Assembly: GCA_965277445.1 (NCBI GenBank)
Contig: CBDICY010000032.1
Location: forward strand, 1,674,001-1,738,000
DNA: 64,000 bases
Reading direction: 5' to 3'
From: JAFMDF01 sp965277445
Lineage (GTDB): Bacteria > Bacteroidota > Bacteroidia > Chitinophagales > Saprospiraceae
In this document: positions 8,640-17,912 of the stretch, piece after piece
Position numbering within the stretch: the stretch's first letter is position 1
How the letters are laid out: every line of letters begins with the position of its first letter
Notes under the pieces: generated by a model
The model's database searches: none
Told to the model about the DNA's origin: nothing
The model's input: only the letters and a program-made list of their open reading frames with translations
Position numbers and translations under genes: made by a program

Positions 8640-9791
8640 ATGAGTCGAAGAATCCGTATGGGAATGGTCGGTGGTGGAATTGGTGCTTTTATTGGTGGTG
8701 TTCACCGAATGGCAGCCGCTTTAGATGGAGAAATAGAATTAGTTTGTGGGGCATTTAGTAGCAATCCTGAACGGTCGAAAGCATCAGGAGAGGAATTGCA
8801 TTTACCTGCTAATCGAGTATATGCCAATTATGCTGAAATGATTAAGGCAGAGAAAAAATTGCCTTTGGGCGAGCGTATGGATTTTGTGTCTATCGTGACC
8901 CCTAATCATGTGCATTATGGTCCAGCGAAAATGGCGTTAGACAATGGCTTTCACGTTATTTGCGATAAGCCACTTTGTTTTAATATGCGAGAAGCAAAAA
9001 CTTTGCAAAATACCGTAGAAAAAACAGGCTTAATTTTCGCTTTGACACATAATTATACGGGCTATCCAATGGTCAAGCAAGCGAAAGCGATGGTTAAACA
9101 TGGAGATTTAGGCAAGATTAGAAAAGTAGTGGTAGAGTATCCACAAGGTTGGTTATCCACTAAATTAGAAGACTCCGACCAAAAGCAAGCGGCTTGGCGA
9201 ACAGATCCTAAACGTTCTGGTGTAGCGGGGGCGATTGGAGATATTGGGACGCACGCAGAAAATCTAGCGGAATATATCACAGGCTTAGAAATTTCTGAAT
9301 TATGCGCTGACCTAAGTACTTTTGTCGATGGTCGTTTATTAGATGATGACGGCAATATTCTATTGCGTTTTAATAATGGCGCAAAAGGGGTTTTACACGC
9401 CAGTCAAATTTCTGCTGGCGAAGAAAATGCTTTAAATATTAGAGTATATGGAGAAAAAGGGGGGCTCGAATGGCATCAGATGGAACCTAATACCTTAATC
9501 ACCAAATGGTTAGACAAACCCATGCAAATATTGCGAACGGGTGGTGAAGGCCTATATCCAGAATCATCCGCAAGTTCAAGAATACCAGCAGGACATCCAG
9601 AAGGCTACTTAGAAGCTTTTGCGACGATTTATAAAAACTTTGCTAAATGTGTGAGAGCCAGAATTGATGGCACAACTGTTGACCCAATGTTTGAAGATTT
9701 TCCAACCGTAGCAGATGGCGTTAGAGGAATGGAGTTTGTAGATAAGGTCGTCAAGTCTAGTAAAAAAGGCGCAAAGTGGATTAAGTTATAA
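8640..9791 (+). CDS. Gfo/Idh/MocA family oxidoreductase
   Basis: 383 residues. The N-terminal Rossmann fold shows 'MGMVGGGIGAFIGGVHRMA' (G-x-G-x-x-G type), then 'DFVSIVTPNHVHYGPAKMAL' and 'VICDKPLC', the conserved EKP/DKP lysine motif for NAD(P) binding and catalysis. The C-terminal part has 'GAIGDIGTHAENLAEYITG', with the usual active-site histidine. Family members oxidise or reduce sugars, inositols or their derivatives; the substrate here is unknown. No signal peptide, so cytosolic. There is no sugar-operon context: it follows a terminator and precedes a gap with a small membrane-protein gene. Confidence 0.92.
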   Translation: MSRRIRMGMVGGGIGAFIGGVHRMAAALDGEIELVCGAFSSNPERSKASGEELHLPANRVYANYAEMIKAEKKLPLGERMDFVSIVTPNHVHYGPAKMALDNGFHVICDKPLCFNMREAKTLQNTVEKTGLIFALTHNYTGYPMVKQAKAMVKHGDLGKIRKVVVEYPQGWLSTKLEDSDQKQAAWRTDPKRSGVAGAIGDIGTHAENLAEYITGLEISELCADLSTFVDGRLLDDDGNILLRFNNGAKGVLHASQISAGEENALNIRVYGEKGGLEWHQMEPNTLITKWLDKPMQILRTGGEGLYPESSASSRIPAGHPEGYLEAFATIYKNFAKCVRARIDGTTVDPMFEDFPTVADGVRGMEFVDKVVKSSKKGAKWIKL

Positions 9792-9977
9792 AGGTTGAAG
9801 AAAAGAGGGATTGATGGATAGAAGATTTCTAAGGCACTTAGCGATAAATCTAATTTTAAAGGGAATTTTTCAGCGACTTAATGAAATAAGTTATAATTTT
9901 GCGACTTAATATAACTAATAGAAATTTAAGTAGTTCTTTTGAGTTGCTTAGTTTTAAATACCTAAAATTTTAATATT

Positions 9978-10139
9978 ATGGCTGCAGCAGCAGGAACTGG
10001 AAAATATTGGGGACTTTTTGTGGTCTCTACTTTGGTAATGATTGCAATGTTAATTTGGATGAACGAATGGTTTTGGTTAGCACTTCCTTTTTCTTTGACT
10101 TATTTGGTTAAGGCATTAGATGTGGTAGATGCAGATTAA
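9978..10139 (+). CDS. Small membrane protein, 53 aa
   Basis: A 53-codon frame from ATG to TAA: MAAAAGTGKYWGLFVVST, then a hydrophobic stretch rich in tryptophan and methionine, 'NEWFWLALPFSLTYLVKA', and an acidic end. Two short hydrophobic helices are separated by 'WMNEW'. It lies in an otherwise empty 850-bp gap and is followed 42 bases later by a strong intrinsic terminator on the same strand. Codon use looks like that of its neighbours. These points support a real gene. Function unknown; it may be a small inner-membrane subunit or regulator. Confidence 0.75.
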   Translation: MAAAAGTGKYWGLFVVSTLVMIAMLIWMNEWFWLALPFSLTYLVKALDVVDAD

Positions 10140-10181
10140 ATTAAGTCCATCCTTTATTATTGCTTCCTTTACAGGAAAAAT

Positions 10182-10222
10182 AAATCGGTATCGAATTCAA
10201 TTTCGGTGCCGATTTGTTTTTT
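10182..10222 (+). terminator. Intrinsic terminator after small membrane-protein gene
   Basis: A 14-bp stem (two G-T pairs) spans 10182-10195 and 10202-10215 with a 6-nt loop, followed by GTTTTTT. It matches the orientation of the 53-aa gene. Confidence 0.85.
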
Positions 10223-10478
10223 GTAGTAACCCTATAAAACTAAAAAGTCCCTGAAATGTAAAAACACTTCAGGGCCATGTGGATTGAATTAGGTTACAAT
10301 TAACCTAGTGCTTCTTATAAACGATAAGTATTGACTTGTCGTTTATAGAGATCAATGGTTAAAAACCTAAATGGAATCCGTTTAATGTAGAGTATGGACT
10401 ATAAATTTGTGGGGAATTAGAAATATAATACGTACAGCTTAGAGGTACCAAAAATCAGATTAGTTTTTGACCAAAATC

Positions 10479-10540
10479 ATACATCATCAATCCTAAATCT
10501 GTTTGTTTTAAATTAAGTAGATTTATGATTTAAGATGTAT
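10479..10540. repeat. Imperfect inverted repeat, 22-nt arms
   Basis: Arms at 10479-10500 and 10519-10540 match with four differences (ATACATC..., ...GATGTAT). It lies between convergent transcription units. The 19-mer at 10401-10419 just upstream also recurs at 17481-17499. No coding potential seen here. Confidence 0.5.
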
Positions 10541-10561
10541 GAATTATGATTTTTGCAAAGC

Positions 10562-10601
10562 AAAGACAAAAAAGCGTAGAGGGGATACCCTTTTTGTCTT
10601 T
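10562..10601 (-). terminator. Hairpin terminator, minus strand
   Basis: The 11-bp arms AAAGACAAAAA / TTTTTGTCTTT enclose a GGGGATACCC inner stem. It lies 40 bases beyond the stop of the minus-strand gene at 10641. Confidence 0.6.
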
Positions 10602-10640
10602 CTCTTTGAAAACATTGTGTTAAACTACAGGGAAGAATAA

Positions 10641-11315
10641 TTATTTATTCGCTACGTCTCTATACGTTCTTAATCTATTTTTTGCATTTTCTACTGACTT
10701 TTCTTGTGCAGAAAAAGTTTGTTGGGTAGATTTAAATTGAGCATCTACTGCTTCGATTTTATTTTTAGCTTCTGTGATTTTATCCACATACTTCATAATC
10801 TCATTTGTAATCTCTCCTTTTTGCGTGCGTAATTCATTTAACTTATCCGCTAATTTCTTTAATTGACTTTCTTGCTTTAATAACTCTTCTTCCATCGCTG
10901 CCTCAGAAACTTTTAAAGACATATCTCCTAATAATTTCTCCGCATAAGGAAAACGGGTTGTATGCATATCTGATGATAAAAATGCCCCCCCTAAATCAAA
11001 CCAAACGACTAATTCTGCATCAGGTCCTCTTTCTTCAATCAATGCGTATACATCAACTGTATTTCGACTCATTGCTGGAATGTTCGCATTATCTGTAAAA
11101 TACTCTCCAGTTTTAGCGATTTTTTTTGTTTTTCCTCCGAATTCTTTCACAATCTTCAACCATTCTTTTTCGACATCATCCTTATCAGATTTTTGTAAAC
11201 TAACCACTAGGGCGTTGTTTTGTCCTTGACTCATAAACCTTTTGGCTTCTTTTACTTGCGCATATACGCTGCTTAAACCAAAGACAAGTGCAACTAATAC
11301 TGTAACCTTTTTCAT
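10641..11315 (-). CDS. Exported coiled-coil protein, unknown function
   Basis: I choose the ATG at 11315 (MKKVTVLVALVFGLSSVYAQ), which starts with a clean signal peptide ending VYA-Q; the frame can extend two codons to a GTG. 224 residues. The middle part (about 25-120) is a compact alpha/beta region ('NALVVSLQKSDKDDVEKEW', 'AELVVWFDLGGAFLSS'). From about residue 140 to the end it is a long amphipathic coiled coil ('LKKLADKLNELRTQ', 'KITEAKNKIEAVDAQF'). It is likely periplasmic. I do not recognise the family. The long, extremely AT-rich region upstream should hold its promoter. Confidence 0.75.
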   Translation of the reverse strand: MKKVTVLVALVFGLSSVYAQVKEAKRFMSQGQNNALVVSLQKSDKDDVEKEWLKIVKEFGGKTKKIAKTGEYFTDNANIPAMSRNTVDVYALIEERGPDAELVVWFDLGGAFLSSDMHTTRFPYAEKLLGDMSLKVSEAAMEEELLKQESQLKKLADKLNELRTQKGEITNEIMKYVDKITEAKNKIEAVDAQFKSTQQTFSAQEKSVENAKNRLRTYRDVANK

Positions 11316-11851
11316 AAACACAACATTTTAAATTGTTAAATAATAATTTGAGTTCAATCAATCCAAATTGAACATTGGCATTCAATCCATGCCATTTTAT
11401 ACACTAGGTGTTTTAATCTTATAGTTATGTTGGGAGGATAATCTGTTGATTGTACTAAAGGAGGTAGCAAGATAGTAAATCAATGAGAATAAAAAGGGGA
11501 TTGGGGAAGGAGTATTTTTAAAAAAGAAGGGTTTCTCTGTGTCACACTACAAATATATACGTCCTTTTTGTTAAAAGAAATAGATGAAACGTATTTTCAA
11601 GCTTTTGAAGTAAATTAATGTGACGGAATTGTAAACTTACCCAGGAAAGAAAAAATGACACATTATAATTAAATTTTTATTTTTAAATATGTATTTGATT
11701 GACTAAAATTATTTTATAAATTAATCTAAAAAATTGATTCATTTCTAACAAAAGAACTAACAGAGTATATTTATTGTTTTTAAATAAAATTGTGACAAAA
11801 AAATAATATAATTTTTTTTAAAACTAAAAAATAAAAGAAAGATTACAGGGA
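11316..11851. other. AT-rich intergenic region, no gene seen
   Basis: About 530 bases, becoming extremely AT-rich from 11660 on with many A and T runs. No reading frame with convincing codon use and no strong hairpin were found before the terminator at 11852. It presumably carries the promoter of the minus-strand gene ending at 10641. Confidence 0.5.
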
Positions 11852-11888
11852 ATGCTGTAGTCTAAACTGTTTGCATAGACTACAGCAT
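11852..11888 (-). terminator. Terminator of TPR/PD40/SPOR gene
   Basis: A perfect 13-bp stem (atgctgtagtcta / tagactacagcat) with an 11-nt loop, six bases after the stop of the minus-strand gene. T-rich sequence follows on the minus strand. Confidence 0.85.
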
Positions 11889-11894
11889 AACCGT

Positions 11895-13970
11895 CTACCA
11901 AACTCGTCCAATTCGTTGCCCATCTTTGTATTTTACTACAAAAGCATCCGCAAATCCATATTGAATGACTTGTTGTTTTATCTTTTCCGCAGCTTGTTTA
12001 TCCATTAAATCAGCAATTAAAACGCGCGTAACCCCTATTTTAGGAAGTCGTTCTGTTTCTATTCGACCAATATGTTTTACCTGATTGTATCGAGGATGGT
12101 TAATATCGTGATAATTGACAGCAACTACTTGTACCTTATATTGCGTACCCGCAGTATGGATTACAGGAGTCTTTTTAGATACAGTAGTTGTTTTGGGGGT
12201 ACCGATAGCGATACTTGCACTAGCAGTCGCTGTTGGGGTTCGTTTTCGAACAGGAGAACTATTCGCTGGTGTTTTTTGAGGAACTTCCGTAATAACTTTA
12301 TCATCAAGACTAGCCGTAGCTGTATTCTCATCTGGTGTAGCTTGTTCTGTTTTGGGAGGTCGTGTAGTTACAATAGGTTGCTCCATTTCTTTTTTCTGTA
12401 AAGAAAAGATATGGGTATAATCAATCGTACCGTTTGCATTATAGGAATCAAAATCATAGACATTCTTTAAAAAGCCCATTTTTTCAACCACCAACCTTAA
12501 TTTTTTATCTGGTAAAATTTGAAAGCGATAGTTACTCTGCGCTATCTTTTTAGAAGATAATAATTTTGCCCTACTACCATTCAATTCATAAAGCGAAATA
12601 CGCACATCACTTATTGGGGACATTGCCTCACTTTCCAATACTTGCCCTAAAGCATATAAGGTATTCGCTTTTTCAGCTATTCCAAATTCAAAAATATCCT
12701 CATGTTGAGTAGAAATTTTTTCTGCACCATACAGTCGATTGGAAGCTAAAAACCCACCTTTTCCTGATGGTTTTAAGACATAATAAAATTCATCTGCACT
12801 AGAATTAATTGGTGCTCCTAAATTTTCAGCAGCTTCCCATTGGCTTAAAGCGCCTTTTGCTTGAAAAACATCCCAACCTCCTAGCGTCACTTTTCCATTA
12901 GAACTATAATAGAGGGTCTCTGTTTTCAAGTCATAAAATGGCGTAATTTCATCGCCCATTGTATTAATCTTTTCGCCCGCATTGACTGGATACGTAAAAT
13001 CTATGTCGTCACTCCCAATATTTCGAGTACTGTACCAAATATCCATTTCTCCAAAACCACCTGTTCGGTCAGAAGCAAAATATAGGATTTCTTGTCCATT
13101 TTGATGGACGACCCAAGGCTGGGTTGTGGTATTCGCATCTGTTATATTAATATAATCGTGTAGCCGAATGGGTTCCGACCATTTCGATTGCACTCTTTTT
13201 AAAACATAAATTTCACATTTAGAATTTAATCCATCTCCATTATCACAAAGGGTAAAATAAAACCGCTTGGCATCTGGGGCAAAAGATCCATTCGCAAAAT
13301 GCTTGTTGGGAAAAGTAGGCAAGCCATCTGCTAAAACCGACTTTTTCCATGTACCATTTTTTCTTTGAGAACGGAATAAATAAGCTTGATTGCCCTTCAT
13401 GGTAGAAGAGTAATATAACAGATCATCAGAATAAGGAATAGGCGCAAATTCTATGGAAGGAGAATTAATATTTTCGCTTAAATGTTTGACTTGAATTGTT
13501 GGCGGTACTTTATTTTTAGCTAAGACCAATCCTTTTTCACAGCCTTTTATCTCGTTGGCAACTATATTACTAATAACTGCTTTATCATTTCCTTGGTAAG
13601 CATTGATAAAATAGATAAACTCCGATTTAGCTATTTCATATTGCCCATCCTGTTTTAACGCACGAGCATATTTAAGCCCAACTAATGGAAAGCGTTTATT
13701 TTCTGCCTTGACATGTTGTAAGGTATTAATCGTTCTTTTGAAATCTTTGATAAGGTGATAAGCTTCTCCTGCTTTATAAATCAACTCTAGCTCTTTAGGC
13801 TGTTGTTGCCAAGCTTCTTCATAATGTGCGGCTGCATCTACATATTGCGTCGCCTCAAATAATTTGTCTGCTAGTTTCTTATGCTTTTTCCAGTTTAATA
13901 CTTCTTGTGCCGTCAATGCAGAAAAGGAAAATAGCATTGCTAGGAGTAGGGAGGAAATTCGTGTCATCAT
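11895..13970 (-). CDS. TPR + PD40 beta-propeller + SPOR envelope protein
   Basis: 691 residues. A signal peptide (RISSLLLAMLFSFSALTAQ) is followed by TPR-like helices ('KLADKLFEATQYVDAAAHYEEAW') up to about residue 150. A PD40/WD40-like propeller covers about 165-430 ('PDAKRFYFTLCDNGDG', 'ILYFASDRTGGFGEMDIWYS', 'LYYSSNGKVTLGGWDVF'). A carboxypeptidase-regulatory-like strand region comes next, then a Thr/Pro/Ser-rich linker (about 540-605), then a C-terminal SPOR-like domain ('QYKVQVVAVNYHD ... VLIADLMDKQAAEKIK'). The front half resembles the T9SS/gliding protein PorE and OmpA-family relatives, but the usual OmpA peptidoglycan-binding domain is replaced by SPOR. Both would tether the protein to the cell wall. 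Confidence 0.85.
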   Translation of the reverse strand: MMTRISSLLLAMLFSFSALTAQEVLNWKKHKKLADKLFEATQYVDAAAHYEEAWQQQPKELELIYKAGEAYHLIKDFKRTINTLQHVKAENKRFPLVGLKYARALKQDGQYEIAKSEFIYFINAYQGNDKAVISNIVANEIKGCEKGLVLAKNKVPPTIQVKHLSENINSPSIEFAPIPYSDDLLYYSSTMKGNQAYLFRSQRKNGTWKKSVLADGLPTFPNKHFANGSFAPDAKRFYFTLCDNGDGLNSKCEIYVLKRVQSKWSEPIRLHDYINITDANTTTQPWVVHQNGQEILYFASDRTGGFGEMDIWYSTRNIGSDDIDFTYPVNAGEKINTMGDEITPFYDLKTETLYYSSNGKVTLGGWDVFQAKGALSQWEAAENLGAPINSSADEFYYVLKPSGKGGFLASNRLYGAEKISTQHEDIFEFGIAEKANTLYALGQVLESEAMSPISDVRISLYELNGSRAKLLSSKKIAQSNYRFQILPDKKLRLVVEKMGFLKNVYDFDSYNANGTIDYTHIFSLQKKEMEQPIVTTRPPKTEQATPDENTATASLDDKVITEVPQKTPANSSPVRKRTPTATASASIAIGTPKTTTVSKKTPVIHTAGTQYKVQVVAVNYHDINHPRYNQVKHIGRIETERLPKIGVTRVLIADLMDKQAAEKIKQQVIQYGFADAFVVKYKDGQRIGRVW

Positions 13971-14221
13971 GCCTGTTTTTATTTTGTGTCACTCATAGTT
14001 TGCTAACAACCAAATAATTTATTTATTGGTATATTAAAAACTTTCTTAATGAGACAACAAATATCAAACCAAAACTATATGACCAAAGTGAATCCAAGAA
14101 GGAGAAGGCTTGATTCGACTGAAAATAGCATATTTTTAACGTTTTCTAGTTATCTGACCGCTTCATGATGCCCGATAACTAAATTAGAAAACTAAGTTCC
14201 TTGTTTAAACACTCCAAGGCC

Positions 14222-14797
14222 TTAAAGACGCTTAGAGGTCAATAGACTTTCCAAAATTCGTGGAAAATAATAATGTTCTAATGCCAAAACATTACTAGCA
14301 ATGTCTTTAGCGGAATCCGTAGTAGCAACGGGACAAACTGCTTGAAAAATAATATTTCCCTCATCATAAGCTTCATTCACATAATGTAAAGTAATTCCTG
14401 ATTCTGTTTCGTTATTTACTCGAACGGCTTGATGGACATGTTGCCCATACATTCCTTTACCTCCGTATTTGGGTAATAAAGCAGGATGAATATTAACCAT
14501 TTTATTAGGAAAAGCTTTGACTAAATAAGGTGGGATAAGCCATAAAAAACCAGCCAAAGCGATAAAATCAATTTGGTGATTTGCTAAGTCAGCTAGTAAA
14601 TTTTCTGTTTGATAAAAATTGGTTCGCTTAATGACTAGAGTAGGAATGCCTTTATTGGCAGCCATTTCTAATACTTTGGCTTTGCCCTTATTAGAAATAA
14701 TTAAGGCAACTTTAATCGTAGGATGCTTGCTAAAATGCTCCACAATTTTAGTAGCATTACTTCCTGTACCTGATGCAAAAATGGCTATATGTGTCAA
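14222..14797 (-). CDS. purN: Phosphoribosylglycinamide formyltransferase
   Basis: 191 residues, the usual PurN length. It transfers a formyl group from 10-formyl-tetrahydrofolate to GAR in step three of purine synthesis, in the cytosol. Seen: the phosphate loop 'FASGTGSNATKI' (7-18), the catalytic triad N102 and H104 in 'MVNIHPALLPKYGGKGMYG', and D145 in 'NEAYDEGNIIF'. All key residues are present. It stands alone rather than in a pur operon. Its last codons overlap a stretch resembling intergenic DNA at 21428-21480, so the C-terminus may have been remodelled by a repeat. Confidence 0.95.
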   Translation of the reverse strand: MTHIAIFASGTGSNATKIVEHFSKHPTIKVALIISNKGKAKVLEMAANKGIPTLVIKRTNFYQTENLLADLANHQIDFIALAGFLWLIPPYLVKAFPNKMVNIHPALLPKYGGKGMYGQHVHQAVRVNNETESGITLHYVNEAYDEGNIIFQAVCPVATTDSAKDIASNVLALEHYYFPRILESLLTSKRL

Positions 14798-15037
14798 CGA
14801 TTAATAATTTTTGAATGACGTAGCTTGGAAACTTACTTCCAAGGAAAAAATACAAAGCTATCTCTTTTTTGGATAATTTGATTCTCTAATTCAAGATCCC
14901 AAAACGATTCTCATCATAGTCAACTGCTAATTTATCATAATAGGCTAATAAAATTTCTGAATGTTCCATTTGCAAAAATTCTTTATTTAAACTCCTTTTG
15001 AATATATTCGTAGTACTATAAAACAACCCAATACAAT

Positions 15038-15778
15038 ATGACAACTGCCATTATCATTGACGATGTACCACAAGCAAGAAAGACCCTCCAACAAGATTTA
15101 GCAATCTATTGCCCCGAAATCAAATTGATTGGTACCGCAGAAGGGGTGGTAAGTGGAGCGAAGTTACTCAAAAAAGAAAAACCAACAATTTTATTTTTAG
15201 ATATTCAAATGAAAGATGGTAGTGGCTTTGATTTGTTAGACCTGTTGCTTACTATCAATTTTCATGTAATTTTCACCACCGCTTCTGATGCTTTTGCGAT
15301 CAAAGCTTTTCGTTATGCCGCTATTGATTATTTACTAAAACCAATTGACCCCGAAGAATTAATGGAGGCCGTAGAAAAAGCAAAAAATACACCCGCTACT
15401 GCCACTGAAAACTTTGACTTATTAAAAACGTCTATTCACGAAAAAGTTACCCCTAAAAGATTGGCTTTACATACCCAAGAAAAAATTCATATCACCGCCA
15501 TATCCGATATTATTCGTTGCGAATCCAATGGGAATTACACTCAATTCTTCTTTAGCAATGGCGAAAAATTATTGGTTACTAAAACCCTCAAAGAATACGA
15601 TAAACTCCTTTCCGAAAATAACTTTATTCGAGTTCATCAATCTCATTTAGTCAATCCCAACCATATCAAAGCTTTTTTGAAAATAGATGGCGGCTATTTA
15701 AAAATGGTAGATGGGGTAGAAGTGCCTGTTTCTTCTAGGAAGAAAGGAATGGTTTTGGAAATCATTGGAGGGAGCTGA
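15038..15778 (+). CDS. LytTR-family response regulator
   Basis: 246 residues. The receiver domain (1-120) has acidic residues at D8/D9, the phospho-acceptor D55 in 'ILFLDIQMKDGSGFD', T81 ('VIFTTASDAFA') and K103 in 'YLLKPID'. The C-terminal half is a LytTR DNA-binding domain: 'IIRCESNGNYTQFFFSNGE', 'TLKEYDKLLSENNFIRVHQSHLVNPNHIKAF', 'VPVSSRKK'. It binds DNA and regulates transcription when phosphorylated. The usual partner, a 7TM or TPR histidine kinase of the LytS/YehU type, is not next to it, so its kinase must be elsewhere. Confidence 0.95.
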   Translation: MTTAIIIDDVPQARKTLQQDLAIYCPEIKLIGTAEGVVSGAKLLKKEKPTILFLDIQMKDGSGFDLLDLLLTINFHVIFTTASDAFAIKAFRYAAIDYLLKPIDPEELMEAVEKAKNTPATATENFDLLKTSIHEKVTPKRLALHTQEKIHITAISDIIRCESNGNYTQFFFSNGEKLLVTKTLKEYDKLLSENNFIRVHQSHLVNPNHIKAFLKIDGGYLKMVDGVEVPVSSRKKGMVLEIIGGS

Positions 15779-15980
15779 ATGATGAGTTATAAATGATGAG
15801 TAGGCAATTTATTAACATAAAAATTCCTGCTTGTTTAACCCCTTGAAGTTGAAGAAAACCAGTAGCCGGATTATGGGGAAATTGTAAAAGGTAAAGGTGC
15901 TAATCCTCTTATATTCGTTGTTACTTTAAATTCCTTGTATAAAATCTCTACCTATTTTTTAGAAAGATCATATGGCTAAT

Positions 15981-17405
15981 TTATTGAATCAGTGCTTGCA
16001 AAGCCCTTTCCAATTCTTCAAACTCTATTCGATTGCCCAATATTTTTTTGTCTTGATCTAATATAAAAACATTCGGTAAGCTATTCGGAGCGTACTTCGT
16101 TTCCACAGTTAAATCATCATCCGTATCCATGACACAGATCCAAGGCAATTTATTCTCTTTGATATAAGCCTTCCAATATTCTTTTTTATCATCCGTACAA
16201 ACTGCAAATCCTTTCAAGCCTTTTGCTTCATATTGCTTAAATAGTTCTACTACTTTTGGTGTAGCAACTCGACACTTATCACAAAGTGGGCTAAAAAAAT
16301 AAAGCATTGTGTATTTTGCTCTGAAATCGTGTAGAGATTGTGGTTGATCGTTTTCGTCTAATAGGGTAATATTAGGAGCCAAATTTCCGACTAAAGTAGG
16401 TCGGAAATAATTCGCCTTTTGTTCTACTCTACTAAAGGTAGCCACGTCAATGCCGTTCTCTTCTGGTGAGCTAAAATAGTTATCAAAAATATGAACGAAG
16501 ACCGCATCTGTTCCTTTGTTTTTAGGATTCTCAAAAGCCGTCACCAACCAACGTAAAGTGTTCCGCATCATTGCTGGATTTACTTTAGATTTCTCTGCAA
16601 TAATATCTACCGACTCAATAAACCCCTCTGGGCTTGGATTTGTCAATCGTTCAAAAAAGAAACTGGCTTTGGTACTAAAAATTTTAGTTTGTAAAAGTCC
16701 TTCCTCATTAAAATCAAAATTATCCCAAAAATGGTCTTTCACATACTGTAAATAAATAGGATTGGTTTGATTATTTAATTGAACAGGAATATTAGAAGGC
16801 ACGATGGGTAAATCGTTTGCTTCCATCATCATGCAGAAAAAACTAGTTGTATGTTCAGCCATTAAATCATACGCCTTAGTAGCAATAGATTGTCGCAATT
16901 CATTAATACGTTGTTGGCTTTCTTGGATAACCTGCGGGTCTTTGGTGGCCCTTTTAAGCATATTTAGCATTTGGGTTTGCTCTCCAATTTCTGCTCTTTT
17001 TATTTCCAAAAAACTTTGATAAGCAAAATAGGCTTCATTCTCTTTTGACCCCGTAACGCTTAGGTTTTTATTCAAATTGGCAATATCTGCTTTAACTTTA
17101 AACTGATAATCTTTATAAACAATAAAATCAATAAACCCAACTTCGGGAATCATCAAAAAATACATCCCATCTAATAAATCTTTTTGTCCTTTAAAACGAA
17201 TATTCCCTCCCTTTGCTACCTGCACAGAATCGACCGTATACGTAAAATTACCCGCATAATAGCCCAACGTGCATTTCTCAGCAATATCTAAGCCTTTTAC
17301 TTGAAATTGAAAATCATAATTGACTACTTTCCCTTCCATCATAGAACATAAAAAAAGGGAAGAAAAGAAACTATAGAAAATGGAGGAATAGATACTTTTT
17401 TTCAT
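15981..17405 (-). CDS. TlpA-like thioredoxin-fold protein (DUF4369/DUF5106 type)
   Basis: 474 residues. A hydrophobic N-terminus (IYSSIFYSFFSSLFLCSM) serves as signal peptide. Residues about 30-130 look like the DUF4369 beta domain found before TlpA domains in Bacteroidota. A helical DUF5106-like middle follows, and from about 335 a thioredoxin fold: 'APNITLLDENDQPQSLHDF', 'TMLYFFSPLCDKCRVATPKV' with the C-D-K-C redox pair, and 'LPNVFILDQDKKILG' containing the cis-proline. It is predicted to act as a periplasmic thiol-disulfide reductase or redox sensor. It stands alone; no cytochrome-maturation genes are nearby. Confidence 0.85.
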   Translation of the reverse strand: MKKSIYSSIFYSFFSSLFLCSMMEGKVVNYDFQFQVKGLDIAEKCTLGYYAGNFTYTVDSVQVAKGGNIRFKGQKDLLDGMYFLMIPEVGFIDFIVYKDYQFKVKADIANLNKNLSVTGSKENEAYFAYQSFLEIKRAEIGEQTQMLNMLKRATKDPQVIQESQQRINELRQSIATKAYDLMAEHTTSFFCMMMEANDLPIVPSNIPVQLNNQTNPIYLQYVKDHFWDNFDFNEEGLLQTKIFSTKASFFFERLTNPSPEGFIESVDIIAEKSKVNPAMMRNTLRWLVTAFENPKNKGTDAVFVHIFDNYFSSPEENGIDVATFSRVEQKANYFRPTLVGNLAPNITLLDENDQPQSLHDFRAKYTMLYFFSPLCDKCRVATPKVVELFKQYEAKGLKGFAVCTDDKKEYWKAYIKENKLPWICVMDTDDDLTVETKYAPNSLPNVFILDQDKKILGNRIEFEELERALQALIQ

Positions 17406-17912
17406 ATTGCAAATATACTATAGGATGACCTGGTTTTTCAAGATTAAGTAAAGGATAAAATAAGTTGAACATCTTGTATTTAATTCCCCACAAATTTATT
17501 TCCCCTACGAATTATAATTGTTCAAATTATTTTTTAGCATTATTAAACAAGATAAGAACCCATATCCAATATATAGTTCATCCTATAGAAGATAATCAGA
17601 TTGAAAATTGATCGTACAAAAGTTATTATGTTTACTTAAGGGCGCCTAATATCCGTGTCCCTTATCCGTGGTATAATTTATGCGTGGGAGAAATAAATCC
17701 GTGGGGAATCTGCAATAAAAACATCCGAGTTAAAAAACAATTCACCATAATTCCGTTAAAAATTAAGTCTTAACTCCTCCTAAACCCTATTAAGGTTTGG
17801 TTAAAACAGGCAAATTCAGCATAAAAAAAAATATCGTCGCCTTATTTTAGGTAAAAAAATCTATTTTGAGCTAAATTTTTAAAATCTAATCAAATAAATA
17901 TAAAGTAGTTTT
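17406..17912. repeat. Repeat-rich intergenic region
   Basis: About 500 bases with no supported gene. At 17481-17499 lies a 19-mer identical in reverse to 10401-10419 (ATAAATTTGTGGGGAATTA). From 17650 to 17735 there are several 'atccgtg' phrases, including 'aaatccgtggggaa', which recurs at 58055-58068. The promoter of the transporter at 17913 must lie in the last ~150 bases. Confidence 0.5.
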
